A stretch of DNA of 8,839 nt from assembly GCA_016203345.1 (NCBI GenBank), contig JACQMZ010000014.1:1-8839 (forward strand), read 5' to 3'. The DNA is from Candidatus Woesearchaeota archaeon (GTDB lineage Archaea; Nanobdellota; Nanobdellia; Woesearchaeales; ARS49). The stretch's first letter is position 1. Each line of letters starts with the position of its first letter. The notes below the pieces were generated by a model, which had not been told where the DNA came from, ran no database searches, and saw only the letters and a list, made by a program, of their open reading frames with translations. Shown in pieces: positions 6,758 to 8,839 of the stretch. Both the position numbers and the translations under genes were made by a program.

Positions 6758-7894
6758 TCACGCGCCAGGCGTCTCAGGCGGCACTTGAACTTGTGCCTGC
6801 AACAGGGCTAATTGTTCCTGCTGTCTTCGCAAGTTATCCATTGAAAAACACGACCTCTGCAGAAACTCTTGCTTGACAACGTCACAAACGCTGAAATCGC
6901 CAGCAAGCGCGAACTCCATAAAGCAAGAATCACGAACACGATCCTCTGAAATGCTTGAACACGACTGTGATTGGTTCGTTTTTCTAGCGACTTCGTACAC
7001 GCACTGGTCAGCTTTTTGGGGCAGAGGAATAGAACTGCAAAACGACAACGCCAGCGCAGGATCCTTCGACGCTGCCGTTTGCGCCCGTTCGTCAACCTGC
7101 GCAGGAGTTTCCACACGCGCAGAACAGTCCTTCACGCACGTCAAGCCAGACTCTCCCTGCTCGCACTGGCCATTTCCGCAACAAGGCGCAACTGGCGAGA
7201 ACACGCACTTGCCATCCACACACGCATCAGACGTGCACGCATTCAAATCATCACACCCCTTTGGACACTCCAGCACAACCTCAGGCGGAGCCTCGAACAC
7301 GATTTGTTCAGCAGGAAGCTGAGCCACAAGCGACTTCCTCTCCTCCTTCACAACAACCTCGACCTCCTGAGCCACAGACTTGTCCTCATACGTCAGCACA
7401 GACTTCACCACGTACTTACCTGGCAGGGCATCAGGCCGAGTCGAGAAACGCACCGTGCCCCTGCTCTTCTTGTCCAGCACTACTGTCTCCACCTTCTGCT
7501 GAACAACCTTTCCCGCAGGATCAACCAGTTGATGCGACACACGCACGCCAACATCTGAGCCGAATGCGGTTTCCAGCAATCTGTCAAAAGCCACCGTGTC
7601 ACCCTGCGCATACTCCAGCACAGGAACAGACAATTCCAAAGTCACCGTAACGTCCGGAGCAAAGACAAAAACGTACGCAAGCACGCAAACCAACACCACA
7701 AATGCACCAAGCCCGACGAACGGAAGCTTCGAATGAGGAACACCTGCAGGCACAGCCAAAGGAGCAGATACCGGCGCCAAGACAGCGTCAATCGTTGCAG
7801 GCGAGTATCCTGCCCGCACCAAACTCTCCCTAATCTGCTGCGACACATACCCTTGCTGACGCAACTGACGAACATAGTCCTCCAACTGGCCCAT
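6758..7894 (-). CDS. Membrane-anchored Cys-rich surface protein
   Basis: The 378-residue protein has an N-terminal helical segment (1-41, MGQLEDYVRQLRQQGY, then IRESLVRAGYSPATIDAVL) like the short UBA-like heads seen in many DPANN membrane proteins. One transmembrane helix follows (about 57-79), then an exported-looking beta-rich domain (81-185). Residues 210-257 hold a Cys-rich module, CPKGCDDLNACTSDACVDG and CCGNGQCEQGE, of a kind common in secreted proteins. Three C-x11-C repeats come next (C286/C298, C312/C324, C337/C349), then a Gln-rich tail. The even Cys pairing suggests disulfides outside the cell. The ATG at 7894 is preferred to an upstream start at 7966 because a TATA-like box lies 25 bases upstream and the upstream extension overlaps repeat copy B. 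It is divergent from the RPA-like gene. Binding or surface function is inferred; no catalytic motif is seen. Confidence 0.85.
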   Translation of the reverse strand: MGQLEDYVRQLRQQGYVSQQIRESLVRAGYSPATIDAVLAPVSAPLAVPAGVPHSKLPFVGLGAFVVLVCVLAYVFVFAPDVTVTLELSVPVLEYAQGDTVAFDRLLETAFGSDVGVRVSHQLVDPAGKVVQQKVETVVLDKKSRGTVRFSTRPDALPGKYVVKSVLTYEDKSVAQEVEVVVKEERKSLVAQLPAEQIVFEAPPEVVLECPKGCDDLNACTSDACVDGKCVFSPVAPCCGNGQCEQGESGLTCVKDCSARVETPAQVDERAQTAASKDPALALSFCSSIPLPQKADQCVYEVARKTNQSQSCSSISEDRVRDSCFMEFALAGDFSVCDVVKQEFLQRSCFSMDNLRRQQEQLALLQAQVQVPPETPGA

Positions 7895-7910
7895 ACAAAG
7901 AACAAGAATA

Positions 7911-7924
7911 CTTGTGTATAAGAG
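7911..7924 (-). promoter_or_regulatory. TATA-like promoter of the 6758-7894 gene
   Basis: Minus-strand CTCTTATACACAAG contains a TATA-like core (TTATAC) centred about 25 bases upstream of the ATG at 7894. At that spacing transcription would start at or near the ATG, so the mRNA is probably leaderless. No Shine-Dalgarno sequence precedes the start, which agrees. Confidence 0.55.
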
Positions 7925-7936
7925 TTTTGTGGGTGT

Positions 7937-8054
7937 GAATTTCGCGAATTCGGCGCTGCGAGACAAAATAATATGCCTGCTCGCTAAAAACTCGTCAATC
8001 CGCCGAAGGCGGTTGAACTCGTATTTAGGCTCACGGGCTCATTCAGCGAAATTC
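7937..8054 (-). repeat. Palindromic intergenic repeat, copy B, with an expanded centre
   Basis: The outer arms 7937-7945 (GAATTTCGC) and 8046-8054 (GCGAAATTC) are exact complements, and 7946-7949 (GAAT) pairs with 8041-8044 (ATTC). On the minus strand the order TTTCGC-T-GAAT-GA-GC matches copies A and D. Unlike them, the centre is about 70 bases longer and carries its own hairpin (7995-8016). It lies in the divergent promoter region, between the TATA boxes of the flanking genes. Confidence 0.7.
7995..8016. repeat. Hairpin inside repeat copy B
   Basis: TCAA (7995-7998) pairs with TTGA (8013-8016), and CCGCC (8000-8004) pairs with GGCGG (8008-8012) around a GAA loop, with T7999 bulged. This gives a compact 9-bp stem in the expanded centre of copy B. 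There is no T-run beside it, so a simple terminator is unlikely. Confidence 0.6.
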
Positions 8055-8065
8055 TGGTGAAAACT

Positions 8066-8075
8066 CTTTTAAAGA
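8066..8075 (+). promoter_or_regulatory. TATA-like promoter of the RPA32-like gene
   Basis: TTTTAAAG at 8067-8074, preceded by the purine-rich GTGAAAA that could act as BRE, is centred about 26 bases upstream of the ATG at 8096. This predicts a leaderless transcript and supports that ATG over the GTG at 8057, which would put the TATA box inside the coding region. Confidence 0.55.
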
Positions 8076-8095
8076 CTCCAAGACCTTCACCTCGC

Positions 8096-8668
8096 ATGGG
8101 GGACGCGCCAAAGAGAGCACTGGCATTCAGACTCTGGATCAAAGATATTGTCGAAGGCACGTTCAAAAAGGCAGACTCTCCTTACTCGCCATCTGAATTC
8201 ACGCTCCAAGACGGGCAAAGTGTTCCACGGGTGCAGTTATGCGGGATTGTGGTCCACAACGCGGCAGACACCAACGACTCCCACCTCACGATGGACGACA
8301 GCACAGGAGTGCTCACCATCCGCGCGTTTGACATGCCCTCACATGTACACACCATCATGACAGGAACACCCGTTCTCGTCATTGGCAGGCCACGACAGGT
8401 CGCCACCATAACGTACATCATGGCAGAAATCATCAAACCACTGCATGACATCAAGTGGCTTGACGTTTGGAAAAAATCCCTTCCCCGCGAAGCAACACAC
8501 CCTGCTGACGCCATCCTCGCACTCATCAGGAGCAACGACCACGAATCCGGCGCAGACGTTGAACACCTCACACGCACCATACCCAACAGCGACAACATCA
8601 TCGCAGACCTGCTTCTCAAAGGACGCATATTCGAAGTCAGCCCGGGCAGAGTAAAAGTTTTGGAATAA
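8096..8668 (+). CDS. RPA32-like single-stranded DNA-binding OB-fold protein
   Basis: The 190-residue protein resembles the archaeal RPA32/RPA-associated family (COG3390-like), which works with RPA to coat single-stranded DNA in replication and repair. Residues 43-118 form an OB fold (VPRVQLCGIVVHNAADTN, then LTMDDSTGVLTIRAFDM and GTPVLVIGRPRQ), with the typical Asp-Asp-Ser-Thr-Gly turn between strands. Residues 119-130 (IKWLDVWKKSLP) link to a C-terminal winged helix (137-190), the usual RPA32 layout. The in-frame GTG at 8057 would add 13 residues and lies two bases beyond repeat copy B. The ATG at 8096 is preferred for its TATA spacing. No Shine-Dalgarno sequence is present. No RPA41-type partner is in the window. 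The gene stands alone and is divergent from the Cys-rich protein gene. Confidence 0.85.
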   Translation: MGDAPKRALAFRLWIKDIVEGTFKKADSPYSPSEFTLQDGQSVPRVQLCGIVVHNAADTNDSHLTMDDSTGVLTIRAFDMPSHVHTIMTGTPVLVIGRPRQVATITYIMAEIIKPLHDIKWLDVWKKSLPREATHPADAILALIRSNDHESGADVEHLTRTIPNSDNIIADLLLKGRIFEVSPGRVKVLE

Positions 8669-8674
8669 AAAACT

Positions 8675-8695
8675 GGTACCTGTTTAGCTATTCTG
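8675..8695 (+). repeat. Shared gene-3' motif (TGTTTAGCT type), copy 2
   Basis: GGTACC-TGTTTAGCT-ATTCTG begins six bases after the stop of the RPA32-like gene. It matches the minus-strand motif at 89-107 except for one substitution and a small indel. Palindrome copy C follows seven bases later, in the same relative orientation as copy A follows copy 1. Confidence 0.6.
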
Positions 8696-8702
8696 CTGGT
8701 AC

Positions 8703-8741
8703 GAATTTTCTGAGTTCGCTTACGCTCACTCAAGAAAATTC
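8703..8741 (-). repeat. Palindromic intergenic repeat, copy C
   Basis: The arms 8703-8711 (GAATTTTCT) and 8733-8741 (AGAAAATTC) are exact 9-bp complements. Inside, GAGT (8712-8715) pairs with ACTC (8728-8731), with one bulged base at 8732. Read on the minus strand, a GA/GA internal loop and a short GC stem closed by a GTAA loop (GNRA-type) follow. The bulge and the GA/GA loop occupy the same places as in copies A and D. Confidence 0.8.
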
Positions 8742-8761
8742 ACAATATTTGTAAGTGAATT
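8737..8761. repeat. Short inverted repeat overlapping copy C
   Basis: AATTCAC (8737-8743) is complementary to GTGAATT (8755-8761) around an 11-base AT-rich loop. GTGAATT is also the leading sequence of copies A and D, so the right half may be the start of a decayed further copy. No gene lies between 8669 and the window end. Confidence 0.4.
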
Positions 8762-8780
8762 ACTACGGGAGCTTTGTGAT

Positions 8781-8839
8781 GTGAATTTCCCTGAGTGAGC
8801 GCCCAGAGCGCGAATTCTGGAAATTCGTGTTCTCAAAAA
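8781..8839 (+). repeat. Palindromic intergenic repeat, copy D
   Basis: This aligns with copy A over its whole length (59 versus 60 bases), including the leading GTG and trailing GTGTTCTC. The outer arms are 8783-8790 (GAATTTCC) and 8819-8826 (GGAAATTC). GAGT (8793-8796) pairs with ATTC (8814-8817) using one G-T wobble. The GA/GA loop (8797-8798 and 8812-8813) is kept, and GCGC (8799-8802) pairs with GCGC (8808-8811) around CCAGA. Arm differences from copy A are matched on the other side, which supports selection for pairing. Confidence 0.85.

Noticed and set aside
7895..7966. Upstream start at 7966 for the Cys-rich membrane protein
   Set aside because: The extra 24 residues would come from the TATA-like region and repeat copy B, and the ATG at 7894 has proper promoter spacing and a family-like N-terminus.
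5..8839. Palindromic repeats as a CRISPR array
   Set aside because: The copies are far apart, in both orientations, with no regular spacers and no cas genes nearby.
5..8839. Copies A and D as terminal repeats of one transposon spanning the window
   Set aside because: They are direct copies of a four-member intergenic family, the interior holds housekeeping genes, and no transposase is recognisable.

Overview
The window looks archaeal. It encodes a single MCM-type replicative helicase, an Lrp/AsnC regulator with an archaeal-style RAM domain, and an RPA32-like OB-fold protein with a C-terminal winged helix. TATA-like boxes lie about 25 bases upstream of starts that have no leader, and T-runs follow genes. 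The membrane-anchored cysteine-repeat protein (6758-7894) is a type I associate with DPANN lineages such as Woesearchaeota and Pacearchaeota. That lineage assignment is an inference and is less certain than 'archaeon'.

Layout, left to right. A palindromic repeat (5-64) and a T-run terminator follow a minus-strand gene of unknown function (114-1094: helical N-terminus, central membrane segment, small Cys cluster, C-terminal coiled coil). A short divergent promoter region (1095-1177) separates it from the plus-strand mcm gene (1178-6130). The mcm ORF has 1650 codons, but 978 of them belong to two inteins. Intein 1 (2162-3517, 452 aa) splits the Walker A P-loop. Intein 2 (3752-5329, 526 aa) follows Walker B and the MHEALEGQ segment. 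Splicing would give a normal 672-residue MCM. Converging on mcm is a minus-strand Lrp/AsnC gene (6142-6543) that lacks its first helix. Next come 214 bases with an orphan plus-strand open frame, then a minus-strand gene for a membrane-anchored Cys-rich surface protein (6758-7894). A divergent promoter region interrupted by a long palindromic element follows, then the plus-strand RPA32-like gene (8096-8668). The window ends with two more copies of the palindromic repeat.

The helicase and the ssDNA-binding-type OB protein both point to DNA replication or repair, but they are not in one operon. The Lrp gene and the two membrane proteins have no evident link to that role.

The most unusual features are three. 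(i) Both MCM inteins carry LAGLIDADG endonuclease motifs and also a helix-turn-helix-like segment between the endonuclease and the C-terminal splicing blocks; the one in intein 1 is a clear Xre/Cro-type HTH. (ii) Four intergenic palindromes share one architecture: an outer stem with compensatory changes, a 4-bp stem, a GA/GA internal loop and an apical hairpin. (iii) A shared motif built on TGTTTAGCT lies just 3' of the two outermost genes, followed by the palindrome in the same relative orientation.
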